Assembly (NCBI RefSeq): GCF_051251125.1
Contig: NZ_JBPCZL010000006.1
Length of the DNA stretch: 64,000 bases
DNA from: Carnimonas bestiolae
GTDB lineage: Bacteria > Pseudomonadota > Gammaproteobacteria > Pseudomonadales > Halomonadaceae
Strand: one strand, 5' to 3'
Shown: positions 1 to 8,574 of the stretch, in pieces
Position numbering within the stretch: position 1 is the stretch's first letter
Layout of the letters: each line of letters begins with the position of its first letter
Made by a program: the position numbers and the translations under genes
The notes under the pieces: model-generated
Database searches by the model: none
Told to the model about the DNA's origin: nothing
The model's input: the letters and a program-made list of their open reading frames with translations, nothing else

Positions 1-225
1 GGTACCGATGAATACTGGAGCGAAACCCAGCAGGCGCATGATGAGCGGGAAGCGCATCTTGAAGACGCCGAGCGTGAAAAGGCAGAAGACTGGGCGTGGG
101 AGCGTGAGCAAGAAATGCTCAAAGAGGGGCGCACTGAAGAGGAGCTGCGCTTGGCGCGCGCCACCAATACTGAATCTGAAGGACTGCCGCGTCATAACGC
201 CGACCGTGGCTATAGCGATCGCTGA
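1..225 (+). CDS. C-terminal part of an unidentified acidic protein (5' end outside window)
   Basis: The first reading frame is open from base 1 to a TGA at 223-225 and gives 74 residues. It is very rich in Glu, Asp and Arg with a long stretch that looks helical and possibly coiled-coil (many EREAHLEDAEREKAED-type residues), followed by a polar tail. The gene converges on nth, 15 bases away. I do not recognise the family. The charge pattern and clean stop argue for a real gene end, but the start and most of the protein may lie outside the window. Confidence 0.55.
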   Translation, partial: GTDEYWSETQQAHDEREAHLEDAEREKAEDWAWEREQEMLKEGRTEEELRLARATNTESEGLPRHNADRGYSDR

Positions 226-240
226 GCGAGGCCGGCTGAC

Positions 241-876
241 TTACACCTCAGTCTTCTCCTTGTACTCGCACAGGTCCTCGATAACGCAGCTGCCGCAGCG
301 TGGCTTGCGCGCGATGCAGGTGTAGCGCCCCAGCAGGATTAGCCAGTGGTGGGCATCCTGCTTGAATTCGCGGGGCACTACCTTGAGCAGCTTACGCTCC
401 ACCTCATCGACGTTTTTGCCGGGGGCCAGGCGGGTGCGATTGGATACCCTGAAGATATGCGTATCGACGGCGATTGTTGGCTCGCCAAAGGCGGTATTGA
501 GGATAACGTTAGCGGTTTTCCTGCCGACCCCGGGCAGTGCTTCCAGCGCTGCGCGCTGCGCTGGCACTTCGCCCTGATGGTCGCGAATCAACTGTTCACA
601 CATGGCGACCAGATTCTTCGCCTTGTTGTTGAACAGTCCAAGCGTTTTGATATGCGCCTTGATGCCCTCAAGCCCAAGCGTTAGTAGCGTTTGCGGTGTA
701 TTGGCGACGGCAAACAGCTTGGCCGTCGCCTTATTCACGCCCACGTCGGTCGACTGCGCCGACAGTGCGACTGCCACCAGCAGCTCAAACGGCGTGGTCC
801 AGTTGAGCTCGGTAGTCGGGTGCGGATTGTCGGCGCGCAGGCGCTCGAATATCTGACGGCGTTTTTCGTTATTCAT
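241..876 (-). CDS. nth: Endonuclease III (DNA glycosylase/AP lyase)
   Basis: Bifunctional base-excision repair enzyme that removes oxidised pyrimidines and cleaves the abasic site. The 211-residue length matches the family. A helix-hairpin-helix LPGVGRKTANV holds the catalytic Lys120, and Asp138 sits in VDTHIFRV. The 4Fe-4S loop is C187-x6-C194-x2-C197-x5-C203, the same spacing as in E. coli Nth. It lies 18 bases downstream of rsxB on the same strand, so metG-rsxB-nth is probably one transcript. In many gammaproteobacteria nth closes an rnf/rsx operon, and here only rsxB of that operon remains beside it. Confidence 0.97.
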   Translation of the reverse strand: MNNEKRRQIFERLRADNPHPTTELNWTTPFELLVAVALSAQSTDVGVNKATAKLFAVANTPQTLLTLGLEGIKAHIKTLGLFNNKAKNLVAMCEQLIRDHQGEVPAQRAALEALPGVGRKTANVILNTAFGEPTIAVDTHIFRVSNRTRLAPGKNVDEVERKLLKVVPREFKQDAHHWLILLGRYTCIARKPRCGSCVIEDLCEYKEKTEV

Positions 877-894
877 GACGATGCCAAATCGAAA

Positions 895-1890
895 TCAATC
901 AAGTGAAGGGCTCTGTTCCAGCGCCGCGCGCGCCGCCTGCTCGGTGCTGCGGGCCTGTTCGAGTGCCTGTTTAGCCGCGTCGATTTCATCAGGGCCTGCC
1001 TGGCGATAGCAGTGCTGTAGATGGCGTTCAGCGAGACGGCGACGCTGTTCGGCGGCGGCCAGAGCCATTTTTAGCTGGCGAGTCTGCTGAGGCACCGCGT
1101 GGGTGGACTGCTGTAGGTCGCTCAGTCGCTGCTCAAGTTCATGGCGTTTAGGATCTTCTGCGGCCAAGCGCGAGAGCTTGTGCTGAAGACGTGCGATCAG
1201 TGCGCTGTTGCGGCTGGATGAAGACGTCGCGGCGCCAGCGGTTGCGCCTGTCGTGGAAACCGTTGGCGAGCCGTCCGCTGGCGTGCCAGTGCTGGGTGTG
1301 ACGGCGCTTGAATCAGCCTTGGCGGGTGACAGGCGTTGCTTTAAACGCGCCATGCGTTTGTCAGCAAGCGCTGCCTTGCGTGCCTCGAGGCGAGCGTTGC
1401 GTGCACGGTGGCGGGCTCGGCCGTTAGCGGCGCGCGCGTTGAGGTAACGCTGGCGGGCGAGTTCATCGTGCGCCGCCTGCCATTGAGGATGCGCAACAAT
1501 ATCGATGCAGTCGACCGGGCAGGGCTCAACGCACAGCTCGCAGCCAGTGCATTCTGCTTCGAGCACGCCATGCATCTGTTTGGCTGCTCCGACGATGGCA
1601 TCCACCGGGCACGCCTGAATGCACTTGGTGCAGCCAATGCATTCATCTTCACGAATCACTGCCAACTGCGGCGCTTCGGCGGGCTGCTCCAATGCTTCGA
1701 GCGGCCGCTGTAACAGCTGCGCCAAGGTGTGCAGGGTAGTGTCGCCACCCGGCGGGCATTTGTTGATGGCCTCGCCGTCGGCAATGGCGGCCGCATAGGG
1801 CAAGCAGCCGCCGTGCCCGCATTTGCCGCACTGAGTCTGCGGTAATACGGCGTCGATCTGTTCGACCAGAATGGCGTTGGCGCTGCTCAT
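895..1890 (-). CDS. rsxB: Soluble RnfB/RsxB-like polyferredoxin
   Basis: 331-residue iron-sulfur protein related to the B subunit of Rnf/Rsx electron transport complexes. The N-terminal 4Fe-4S domain has C21, C24, C29 and C45 (CGKCGHGGC then CPPGG). Two ferredoxin motifs follow at C84/C87/C90/C94 and C114/C117/C120/C124. Residues 150-331 are Ala/Arg/Gln-rich and probably helical. The ATG at 1890 is chosen because the frame before it runs into metG and lacks similarity, and it gives a 4-base gap to the metG stop. The membrane helix usual at the N-terminus of RnfB is missing, and no rnfA, C, D, G or E lies nearby, so it probably acts as a free electron carrier. Partner unknown. Confidence 0.85.
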   Translation of the reverse strand: MSSANAILVEQIDAVLPQTQCGKCGHGGCLPYAAAIADGEAINKCPPGGDTTLHTLAQLLQRPLEALEQPAEAPQLAVIREDECIGCTKCIQACPVDAIVGAAKQMHGVLEAECTGCELCVEPCPVDCIDIVAHPQWQAAHDELARQRYLNARAANGRARHRARNARLEARKAALADKRMARLKQRLSPAKADSSAVTPSTGTPADGSPTVSTTGATAGAATSSSSRNSALIARLQHKLSRLAAEDPKRHELEQRLSDLQQSTHAVPQQTRQLKMALAAAEQRRRLAERHLQHCYRQAGPDEIDAAKQALEQARSTEQAARAALEQSPSLD

Positions 1891-1894
1891 GCGA

Positions 1895-3943
1895 TCAGGT
1901 AACTCGCTGGCCCGGCTGTGCGCCGCTGTCGGGCGACAGCAGATAGATGCCGTCATCGTTGCCGGTCGCCAGCACCATGCCTTCTGACACACCAAAGCGC
2001 ATTTTGCGCGGCGCCAGATTGGCCACCATCACGGTCAGGCGGCCCTCGAGTGCCTCAGGCGCATAGTGCTTGGCGATGCCCGAGAATACGGTGCGGGTTT
2101 CGCTGCCAAGGTTCAGCGTCAGCTTGAGCAGCTTGTTGGAACCCTCGACGCGCTCTGCGCTGTCGATGCGGGCGATGCGCAAATCTACCTTGACGAAGTC
2201 GTCGATGGTGATGGTGTCTGCGATGGGGTCGATATCGCTCGCTTCTTCGCTGGTCGCGTTAGTCGCCGCTGCGGTGCCGTTTTTCAGCTCCAGCTCTTGT
2301 GCCGCCACTTCTTTCGAATCCTCGATCATGGCGTCGATCTGTTTGCTGTCGATACGCTGAATCAGCGGCTTGAAGGGGTTGATCGCGTGATTGGCGAGTG
2401 ACTGCTTGCGGCTCTCCCAATGGAGGTCGGGCAAGTTGAGGAACTGCCGCGCACCTTCGGCCAGTTGGGGCGTGATTGGAGCCAGGTAGGTGATGATTTG
2501 GCGGAACAGGTTGATGCCGAGCGAGCACACGTCGCGCACGCGCTCTTCGTTGCCTTCCTGCTTGGCCAGCGCCCACGGCGCTTGCTCGGCGATGTAGGCG
2601 TTGGCTTCGTCGGCGAGCTCCATAATGCGGCGTACCGCACGCGAATATTCACGCGCCTCGAAGTCGGCGGCAATATCTTCACCGGCGGCAATGGCGCGAT
2701 CGAGCAGCGGTTGTTCACTCAGCGTCGCGGCCAGCGTGCCGCCACCTTTCTTGATGAAGCCAGCGCAGCGACTGGCGATATTGACCACCTTGCCGACCAG
2801 ATCCGAGTTTACGCGGGTGGTGAAGTCATCGAGGCTGAGATCGATATCATCGAGCCGCGATGACAGCTTGGCGGCGAAGTAATAGCGCAGGTATTCAGGA
2901 TTAAGATGGCGCGCGTAGGTATCGGCCTTGATAAAGGTGCCGCGCGACTTCGACATCTTGGCACCGTTGACGGTCAAAAAGCCGTGGCAGTGCACGCTGG
3001 TAGGCTTGCGCAAATTGGCACCTTCCAGCATTGCGGGCCAGAACAGCGCGTGGAAGTAAACGATGTCCTTACCGATGAAATGGTGCATTTCGGTATCGGT
3101 GTCGGGCCGCAGATATTCGTTGATATCAATGCCTTCACGGTCGCACAGCTGTTTGAAGCTCGCGAAGTAGCCAATCGGCGCATCTACCCACACGTAGAAG
3201 TATTTACCGGGCGCGTCGGGAATCTCAAAACCGAAATAGGGCGCATCGCGTGAGATGTCCCACTCGTTCAGACCTGCCGAGAACCATTCGCCAAGCTTGT
3301 TGGCGATTTGCGGCTGCACGGTACCGGAAGCGAGCCACTGCTCAAGGAAGTGCTGAAAGTCAGGCAGCTTGAAAAAATAGTGAGTCGAGCTGCGAATTTC
3401 AGGCCGTGCACCGGAAATGGCCGATACCGGATCGATGAGATCAGCCGGGGTGTAGGTAGCACCGCACGCTTCGCAGTTGTCGCCATACTGATCTTCGGCG
3501 TTGCAGTTGGGACAAGTGCCTTTAATGAAGCGATCGGCCAGGAACATGCCTTTTTCCGGATCGTACATCTGCTGAATATCGCGGGTGGCGATATGGCCGT
3601 TGTCTTTAAGAACGTTATAGATTTGCTCTACGTAAGCGCGGTTTTCCGGCGAATGGGTGCTGTAGTAATTGTCGTAACCGATGCCGAAACGCGCGAAGTC
3701 AGCCTGATGCGCGCGATTGCTCTTGTCGACCAGGGCTTCCGGGGTAATGCCTTCCTGTTCGGCGCGCAGCATGATAGGCGTGCCGTGGGCGTCGTCAGCG
3801 CACACGTAGTAGCAGGTATTGCCGCGACTTTTTTGGAAGCGCACCCAGATATCGGTCTGGACGTGTTCCATCATGTGCCCGAGATGAATATCCCCGTTAG
3901 CATAAGGAAGGGCACTGGTAACAAGAATCTTGCGTGTGGACAT
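1895..3943 (-). CDS. metG: Methionyl-tRNA synthetase
   Basis: Charges tRNA-Met in the cytoplasm. 682 residues, full length for the long bacterial form. The class I signature HLGH is at residues 20-23 and KMSKS at 329-333. A zinc knuckle has C144, C147, C157 and C160. The C-terminal 110 residues form an EMAP/Trbp111-type tRNA-binding and dimerisation domain (DDFVKVDLRIARI at its start). It heads the metG-rsxB-nth transcript and is divergent from apbC, a neighbour also seen in other gammaproteobacteria. Confidence 0.98.
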   Translation of the reverse strand: MSTRKILVTSALPYANGDIHLGHMMEHVQTDIWVRFQKSRGNTCYYVCADDAHGTPIMLRAEQEGITPEALVDKSNRAHQADFARFGIGYDNYYSTHSPENRAYVEQIYNVLKDNGHIATRDIQQMYDPEKGMFLADRFIKGTCPNCNAEDQYGDNCEACGATYTPADLIDPVSAISGARPEIRSSTHYFFKLPDFQHFLEQWLASGTVQPQIANKLGEWFSAGLNEWDISRDAPYFGFEIPDAPGKYFYVWVDAPIGYFASFKQLCDREGIDINEYLRPDTDTEMHHFIGKDIVYFHALFWPAMLEGANLRKPTSVHCHGFLTVNGAKMSKSRGTFIKADTYARHLNPEYLRYYFAAKLSSRLDDIDLSLDDFTTRVNSDLVGKVVNIASRCAGFIKKGGGTLAATLSEQPLLDRAIAAGEDIAADFEAREYSRAVRRIMELADEANAYIAEQAPWALAKQEGNEERVRDVCSLGINLFRQIITYLAPITPQLAEGARQFLNLPDLHWESRKQSLANHAINPFKPLIQRIDSKQIDAMIEDSKEVAAQELELKNGTAAATNATSEEASDIDPIADTITIDDFVKVDLRIARIDSAERVEGSNKLLKLTLNLGSETRTVFSGIAKHYAPEALEGRLTVMVANLAPRKMRFGVSEGMVLATGNDDGIYLLSPDSGAQPGQRVT

Positions 3944-4191
3944 GACGCCTCGGAAGCTTTAGCTGTCGGAAACAATCAAGGAGCGCGCTACGCGTGGCTC
4001 TGGTTGTATCGGAAAGAGAGAAAGGCACAAGTTTAACGCGAGACGGCGGCCGAGGGTAGGCGCGTGGCAACGATTGCTCGCGTGCGGAGTGCGCACGCTG
4101 AGGCTTGAGAGGAAGGCGGGGCGGCGCGTTATACTGCGCCCATTGCGCTCGCGATATTAGCCGAGCGATGCGTTGTTTTCGGGAGCAGTCG

Positions 4192-4992
4192 ATGATTGAA
4201 GGTGTGAAGAAGATAGTCGCGGTAGCGTCGGGCAAGGGCGGGGTAGGTAAATCGACCGTCACTGCCAATCTGGCGCTGGCGTTGGCCGCTGGTGGACAGC
4301 GGGTGGGCGTGCTCGATGCCGATATTTACGGCCCCAGTCAGGCGCAGATGCTGGGGGTCGAACCCGGCACTCGCCCGCGTGCCAAGGACGAGAAAACCAT
4401 GCTGCCGCTCGAGGCCCATGGTCTGAAGGTAATGTCGATGGCGTTTCTGACCAATATCGAAACCGCGATGGTATGGCGTGGGCCAATGGTGGCGGGCGCC
4501 TTCATGCAGTTGCTGAACCAGACTGACTGGGGCGAGCTTGATTATCTGCTGATCGATATGCCGCCCGGCACCGGCGATATTCAGCTCAGCCTGGCGCAGA
4601 AGGTGTCGGTGGCCGGAGCGGTGATCGTGACCACCCCGCAGGATATTGCGTTGCTGGACGCGCGGCGCGGCATCGAGATGTTCCGTAAGGTTAACGTGCC
4701 GGTACTGGGCGTGATCGAGAACATGAGTACCCACGTCTGTTCAGAGTGTGGGCACGTCGATGCGCTGTTTGGTGAAGGCGGCGGCGATCAGATTGCCGAG
4801 AGCTACGACACACGGGTGATCGGGCGGCTGCCGCTGCTGCGTTCTATTCGTGAACACGCCGACGGCGGCACGCCCAGCGTAGTCGCTGAGCCAGACGGCG
4901 AAGCCGCCCGTGAGTATCAAAGCGCCGCCGATGCCATCAAGGATGCGCTAGCAGGTTCTTCGCAGCAGGGCCCGACCATCGGTTTCAGCTAG
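4192..4992 (+). CDS. apbC: Mrp/ApbC-type iron-sulfur cluster carrier ATPase
   Basis: P-loop ATPase of the Mrp/NBP35 family that transfers Fe-S clusters to apoproteins. 266 residues. The deviant Walker A GKGGVGKST lies at residues 14-22 and a CxxC pair (CSEC) lies in the C-terminal third, as expected for cluster binding. The N-terminal DUF59/FSCA domain found in many Mrp proteins is absent. The ATG at 4192 follows GGGAGCAG; an in-frame ATG at 4168 is possible but less well placed. It is divergent from metG. Confidence 0.92.
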   Translation: MIEGVKKIVAVASGKGGVGKSTVTANLALALAAGGQRVGVLDADIYGPSQAQMLGVEPGTRPRAKDEKTMLPLEAHGLKVMSMAFLTNIETAMVWRGPMVAGAFMQLLNQTDWGELDYLLIDMPPGTGDIQLSLAQKVSVAGAVIVTTPQDIALLDARRGIEMFRKVNVPVLGVIENMSTHVCSECGHVDALFGEGGGDQIAESYDTRVIGRLPLLRSIREHADGGTPSVVAEPDGEAAREYQSAADAIKDALAGSSQQGPTIGFS

Positions 4993-5317
4993 TCGATAGC
5001 ACCGCTTGGGCCAAAGCAGTGCCTAAACTAGAGTGCGGCGTTCGCGTTCTGAAGGCGCTGGGACACCGATTGATCTGGCACTGTTTTCACTCCTGGGCGG
5101 CCCTGCCCTAGGCAACGGCAAGCACCATGGCGGCGGCTGCTTTAGCTTGGCCGCAGTGACGAAAACCGCTTGCGCAAGCCGCCTAATGGCAGGGTAAACG
5201 GGCGTCAGCGCAGCGGCAGATAAAAATTGTCGGGTGAGGGCGACACACGTAGGGCTAGCCGCTATTATGTGGGGCCACACATATTTCGTTATTTTCTTCA
5301 CGAAGGTAGCCAGCGCG
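4993..5317. other. Intergenic region between apbC and dcd, no gene found
   Basis: 325 bases. I see no credible reading frame, structured RNA or clear terminator. The last 60 bases before dcd turn more AT-rich (around TATTAT at about 5262) and probably carry the dcd promoter, but no convincing -35/-10 pair at standard spacing was found. Confidence 0.4.
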
Positions 5318-5887
5318 ATGAGCATCAAAGCCGATAAATGGATCCGCCGCATGTCTGAACAGCACGGCATGATTGAGCCGTACGAAGCAGGGCAGGTGCG
5401 TGAATCCGACGACGGCGCTCGGTTGATCTCCTACGGCACGTCGAGCTACGGCTACGATGTGCGCTGCGCCGACGAGTTCAAGGTCTTCACCAATATTCAC
5501 TCGGCGACGGTCGATCCCAAGCATTTTGATGAGAAAAGCTTCGTTGATATCAAAGGAGACGTGTGCGTGATTCCGCCCAACTCCTTCGCACTGGCGCGCA
5601 CCGTGGAATACTTCCGCATTCCGCGTAACGTGCTGACGGTGTGTCTGGGCAAATCGACCTACGCGCGCTGCGGCATCATCGTGAACGTCACGCCGCTGGA
5701 GCCGGAGTGGGAAGGGCACGTGACCCTCGAATTCTCGAATACCACCAATCTGCCTGCCAAGATTTACGCCAACGAAGGCGTGGCGCAGATGCTGTTCTTC
5801 GAATCCGATGAAGTGTGCGAAGTGTCCTACGGCGATCGCGCTGGTAAATATCAGGGCCAGCGAGGCGTCACCCTACCGCGCACCTGA
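5318..5887 (+). CDS. dcd: dCTP deaminase
   Basis: Deaminates dCTP to dUTP, the main source of dUMP for thymidylate synthesis in gammaproteobacteria. 189 residues, close to the E. coli enzyme. The conserved block runs from CLGKSTYARCGIIV through PLEPEWEGHVTLEFSN, with the catalytic Glu in the latter. The ATG at 5318 is chosen because MSIKADKWIRRM is the usual family start. A strong terminator follows at once. Confidence 0.96.
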   Translation: MSIKADKWIRRMSEQHGMIEPYEAGQVRESDDGARLISYGTSSYGYDVRCADEFKVFTNIHSATVDPKHFDEKSFVDIKGDVCVIPPNSFALARTVEYFRIPRNVLTVCLGKSTYARCGIIVNVTPLEPEWEGHVTLEFSNTTNLPAKIYANEGVAQMLFFESDEVCEVSYGDRAGKYQGQRGVTLPRT

Positions 5888-5906
5888 GTCTCGCCTTCGT
5901 ATCAAC

Positions 5907-5943
5907 AAAAAGCCCCGCCGGGATTAACTCGGCGGGGCTTTTT
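5907..5943. terminator. Bidirectional rho-independent terminator between dcd and purN
   Basis: A 10-bp perfect GC stem (AGCCCCGCCG / CGGCGGGGCT) with a 9-base loop, flanked by an A-run on one side and a T-run on the other. It can serve dcd on the plus strand and purN on the minus strand. Confidence 0.93.
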
Positions 5944-5966
5944 CATGTGCTTGATGCTGGCAACCT

Positions 5967-6680
5967 TCAGGCCTCGTCGATATCGCTCAGCGCGTCGGCG
6001 TGGCTCAGGCGCATGCCGCCTTCTTTAAGCGCGATGCCGTCGAAGCTGGCCTTGTCGCCATCAAGGCGCAGCCGGCCTTCGAGTATCCAGCGCACCGCAA
6101 TGGGATAGATCAGGTGCTCGCGCTGCTGCACCTTGGCCGCTAGCGTTTGCTCGGTATCGGCGCTGTCGACATCGACCTCGGCCTGCATGATGATCGGGCC
6201 GCCGTCGAGCTCGTCGCTGACGAAGTGCACGCTGACGCCATGGGTGTCACCGCCGTCTTCCAGCACGCGGCGATGAGTATGCAGCCCCTTGTAGGCCGGC
6301 AATAGTGATGGATGAATGTTGACCAACCGGCCGTAAAAGCGGTGCACGAACAGCGGGCTAAGAATACGCATAAAGCCTGCCAGCACAATCAGGCTGGGCT
6401 CGTGGCGCTCAATCACCTTGATCAGCGCGCCATCGTAGGCTTCGCGGCTGTCGTATTCGTCCTGTGGCAGCACCACGGCCGGTATACCTGCTGCGCGGGC
6501 GCGTTCAAGGCCGTAGGCATCGCTGCGGTTGGAGATTACCGCGGCAATTTCGCCGCCCAGCTCATCGTGATTCTGGGCGTCGATCATCGCTTGCAGGTTG
6601 CTACCGTTGCCGGAAATCAGCACTACCACGCGGGGCGCTTCAGCGGGGGCGGCCTCGAAACCGGTATGCTCTTCGCTCAT
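5967..6680 (-). CDS. purN: Phosphoribosylglycinamide formyltransferase
   Basis: Transfers a formyl group from 10-formyl-THF to GAR in de novo purine synthesis. 237 residues, about 15-20 longer than E. coli PurN because of an acidic N-terminal extension before VVVLISGNGSNLQAM. The catalytic Asn-x-His is in NIHPSLLPAYKG, and the Asp is in the region SDELDGGPI. The start codon overlaps the purM stop as ATGA, so the two are translationally coupled. Confidence 0.96.
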   Translation of the reverse strand: MSEEHTGFEAAPAEAPRVVVLISGNGSNLQAMIDAQNHDELGGEIAAVISNRSDAYGLERARAAGIPAVVLPQDEYDSREAYDGALIKVIERHEPSLIVLAGFMRILSPLFVHRFYGRLVNIHPSLLPAYKGLHTHRRVLEDGGDTHGVSVHFVSDELDGGPIIMQAEVDVDSADTEQTLAAKVQQREHLIYPIAVRWILEGRLRLDGDKASFDGIALKEGGMRLSHADALSDIDEA

Positions 6681-7744
6681 CAGAGGTTCTCCAGCGCTAC
6701 CTGCTCTTCATCACCCTGGCGAGCGCGCACTTCACCGATGCGATAGACCGTTTCGCCCTGCGCCTTGAGATGCTCGATGGCCTTATCGGCGTCGGCGGCG
6801 GCCACTACCACTACCATGCCAATGCCGCAGTTGAGGGTACGGTACATTTCGCGCGCTTCAATGTTGCCTTGCTGCTGCAGCCAATCGAATACGGCAGGAC
6901 GCTGCCAGCGCGACACGTCGATGCTGGCGGTGGCGTTGTCGGGCAGCACGCGCGGCAGGTTTTCGAGCAATCCACCGCCGGTAATGTGCGAAAGCGCGTG
7001 TACCGATACGCCGCTCTCCTTGATCAGCGACAGCAGCGGCTTAACGTAGATGCGGGTAGGTGCCATCAGCGCATCGCTGAGCGGCGTGCCGTCGATGTCG
7101 GTGGCGAGATCGCCGCCAGCGCGTTCGACGATTTTGCGAATCAGCGAGTAGCCGTTGGAGTGCGGCCCCGAAGAGGCTAGCCCGAGCACCACGTCGCCCG
7201 TCCCTACCTGGCTACCGTCGATAACCTCATCCTTCTCGACCACGCCCACGCAGAATCCGGCCAGATCATAATCGCTGCCTTCGTACATGCCGGGCATTTC
7301 TGCGGTTTCACCGCCCACCAGCGCGCAGCCTGCCTGCTCGCAGCCGCTGCCAATGCCCTTGACTACGTCAGTGGCCATATCGACATCGAGCTTGCCGGTG
7401 GCGTAGTAGTCGAGGAAAAACAGCGGCTCAGCACCGGCCACCACCAGATCGTTGACGCACATGGCCACCAGATCGATGCCGATGGTGTCGTGGCGTTCCA
7501 GCATCATCGCAACGCGCAGCTTGGTACCTACGCCATCGGTGCCTGATACCAGCACCGGCTTGCGGTAGCCGCTGGGCAGTTCACACAGCGCGCCGAACCC
7601 TCCCAGACCGCCCAGTACCTCGGGGCGAGTGGTGCGTTTGACGGTCTCCTTGATGCGGTCAACCAGCGCGTTGCCCGCGTCGATGTTGACACCAGCATCC
7701 TTGTAGCTGATGGAAGCCTGAGATGAAGGATTGGAAGTAGTCAT
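6680..7744 (-). CDS. purM: Phosphoribosylformylglycinamidine cyclo-ligase (AIR synthetase)
   Basis: ATP-dependent ring closure of FGAM to AIR in purine synthesis. 354 residues. The family start SYKDAGVNIDAGNALVDRIK is followed by the conserved DGVGTKL and GGETAEMPGMY blocks. The ATG at 7744 is preferred over an in-frame TTG at 7771, which has no ribosome site. First gene of the purM-purN operon. Confidence 0.96.
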   Translation of the reverse strand: MTTSNPSSQASISYKDAGVNIDAGNALVDRIKETVKRTTRPEVLGGLGGFGALCELPSGYRKPVLVSGTDGVGTKLRVAMMLERHDTIGIDLVAMCVNDLVVAGAEPLFFLDYYATGKLDVDMATDVVKGIGSGCEQAGCALVGGETAEMPGMYEGSDYDLAGFCVGVVEKDEVIDGSQVGTGDVVLGLASSGPHSNGYSLIRKIVERAGGDLATDIDGTPLSDALMAPTRIYVKPLLSLIKESGVSVHALSHITGGGLLENLPRVLPDNATASIDVSRWQRPAVFDWLQQQGNIEAREMYRTLNCGIGMVVVVAAADADKAIEHLKAQGETVYRIGEVRARQGDEEQVALENL

Positions 7745-7977
7745 GGCGCTCTCGAAAATGGCTGCGGTCAATGGTGGGTAGCAAACTGAACATAACGCTC
7801 TGCTGCCAGCGCTGGTCGCACAGGGCAGGCTGCGCGGAGTATATCATCGTCGCTTCCGCATTGGCATGGCGCTAGCGGGGGAATTGGCTGAGACGCAGAG
7901 AGGACGCGGTAAGCGAAGCCCGGCGGCCTTCGCCGTGAGCTTTCCTTATCGCTGAATACGCGCTCGAGCAGCGGTGT

Positions 7978-8196
7978 TTATCGACGCGGCTGGGTGTTGG
8001 ATAGGCGATCACTGCCCCAACCCCTACCGAGCATGCAGTCATGGAACGCTTGCTGGTTAGGATTTTTGCCATCCTGCTGAGGATCGCTGCCCGTTTGGGT
8101 ACGACAGTGATCGTAGTCATCGTTGTAGTTATTAGCGATGGATTCACAGCCGCTGACGGCAAGTGCAATGACCAATAGCGATAGATATTTATTCAT
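7978..8196 (-). CDS. Small predicted lipoprotein
   Basis: 72 residues. A short signal peptide ends in a lipobox (AVSGC, lipidated Cys at about residue 17), followed by a polar, Asp/Asn/Gln-rich mature part with two more Cys that could pair. The ATG at 8196 follows a good ribosome site (GGTGAG). No function can be assigned. It is a single gene divergent from the hda region. Confidence 0.75.
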   Translation of the reverse strand: MNKYLSLLVIALAVSGCESIANNYNDDYDHCRTQTGSDPQQDGKNPNQQAFHDCMLGRGWGSDRLSNTQPRR

Positions 8197-8442
8197 TTCT
8201 CACCCGTACATTTATTGGAAAAGTTGTTCGCCGCACGAGAGGAAAGGGCCACTGGGGGCATTATCCAGAGGTTATTATGCTTATAGCACATCGCTGATGC
8301 GCCGGTGGATATTTATAGGGCTGGCGCTGGCCACGTCATCCAACATCACATCTCGCGTCGCTGAGCGCGCTTGGGTACTATGTTGGGGTTGTGTGCTTGT
8401 TTACTGGCAAGAGCGCGACGTTCACGCTGCCGCGAGGATGCG
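8197..8442. other. Divergent control region of the lipoprotein and hda, no gene found
   Basis: About 246 bases between the lipoprotein start and a short frame that runs into hda. It should contain promoters in both directions. No operator or terminator was recognised. Confidence 0.35.
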
Positions 8443-8574
8443 ATGACGCTATATCACCTGGCCTTGTGCCGACTGCTCAACGACTGCCCAACGGACGAAG
8501 CCGTACCGACTGATGCGGTGCGGGCGGCGTGCGGCTGTGCGTTGTTCGAGCCGCACCGGCGGAGCCTGTCATGA
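8443..8574 (+). CDS. Possible 43-residue peptide translationally coupled to hda
   Basis: A short frame begins at ATG 8443 after CGAGGATG and ends with TGA at 8572-8574, which overlaps the hda ATG at 8571 (ATGA). The peptide starts MTLYHLALCRLLNDC and contains several Cys and Arg. No family was recognised. Exact overlap with the hda start is what a coupling leader would show, but it could also be chance. Confidence 0.35.
   Translation: MTLYHLALCRLLNDCPTDEAVPTDAVRAACGCALFEPHRRSLS

Noticed and set aside
8..325. 105-codon plus-strand frame at the window start
   Set aside because: It runs in a different frame from the clear acidic C-terminal frame (1-225) and continues into nth on the opposite strand.
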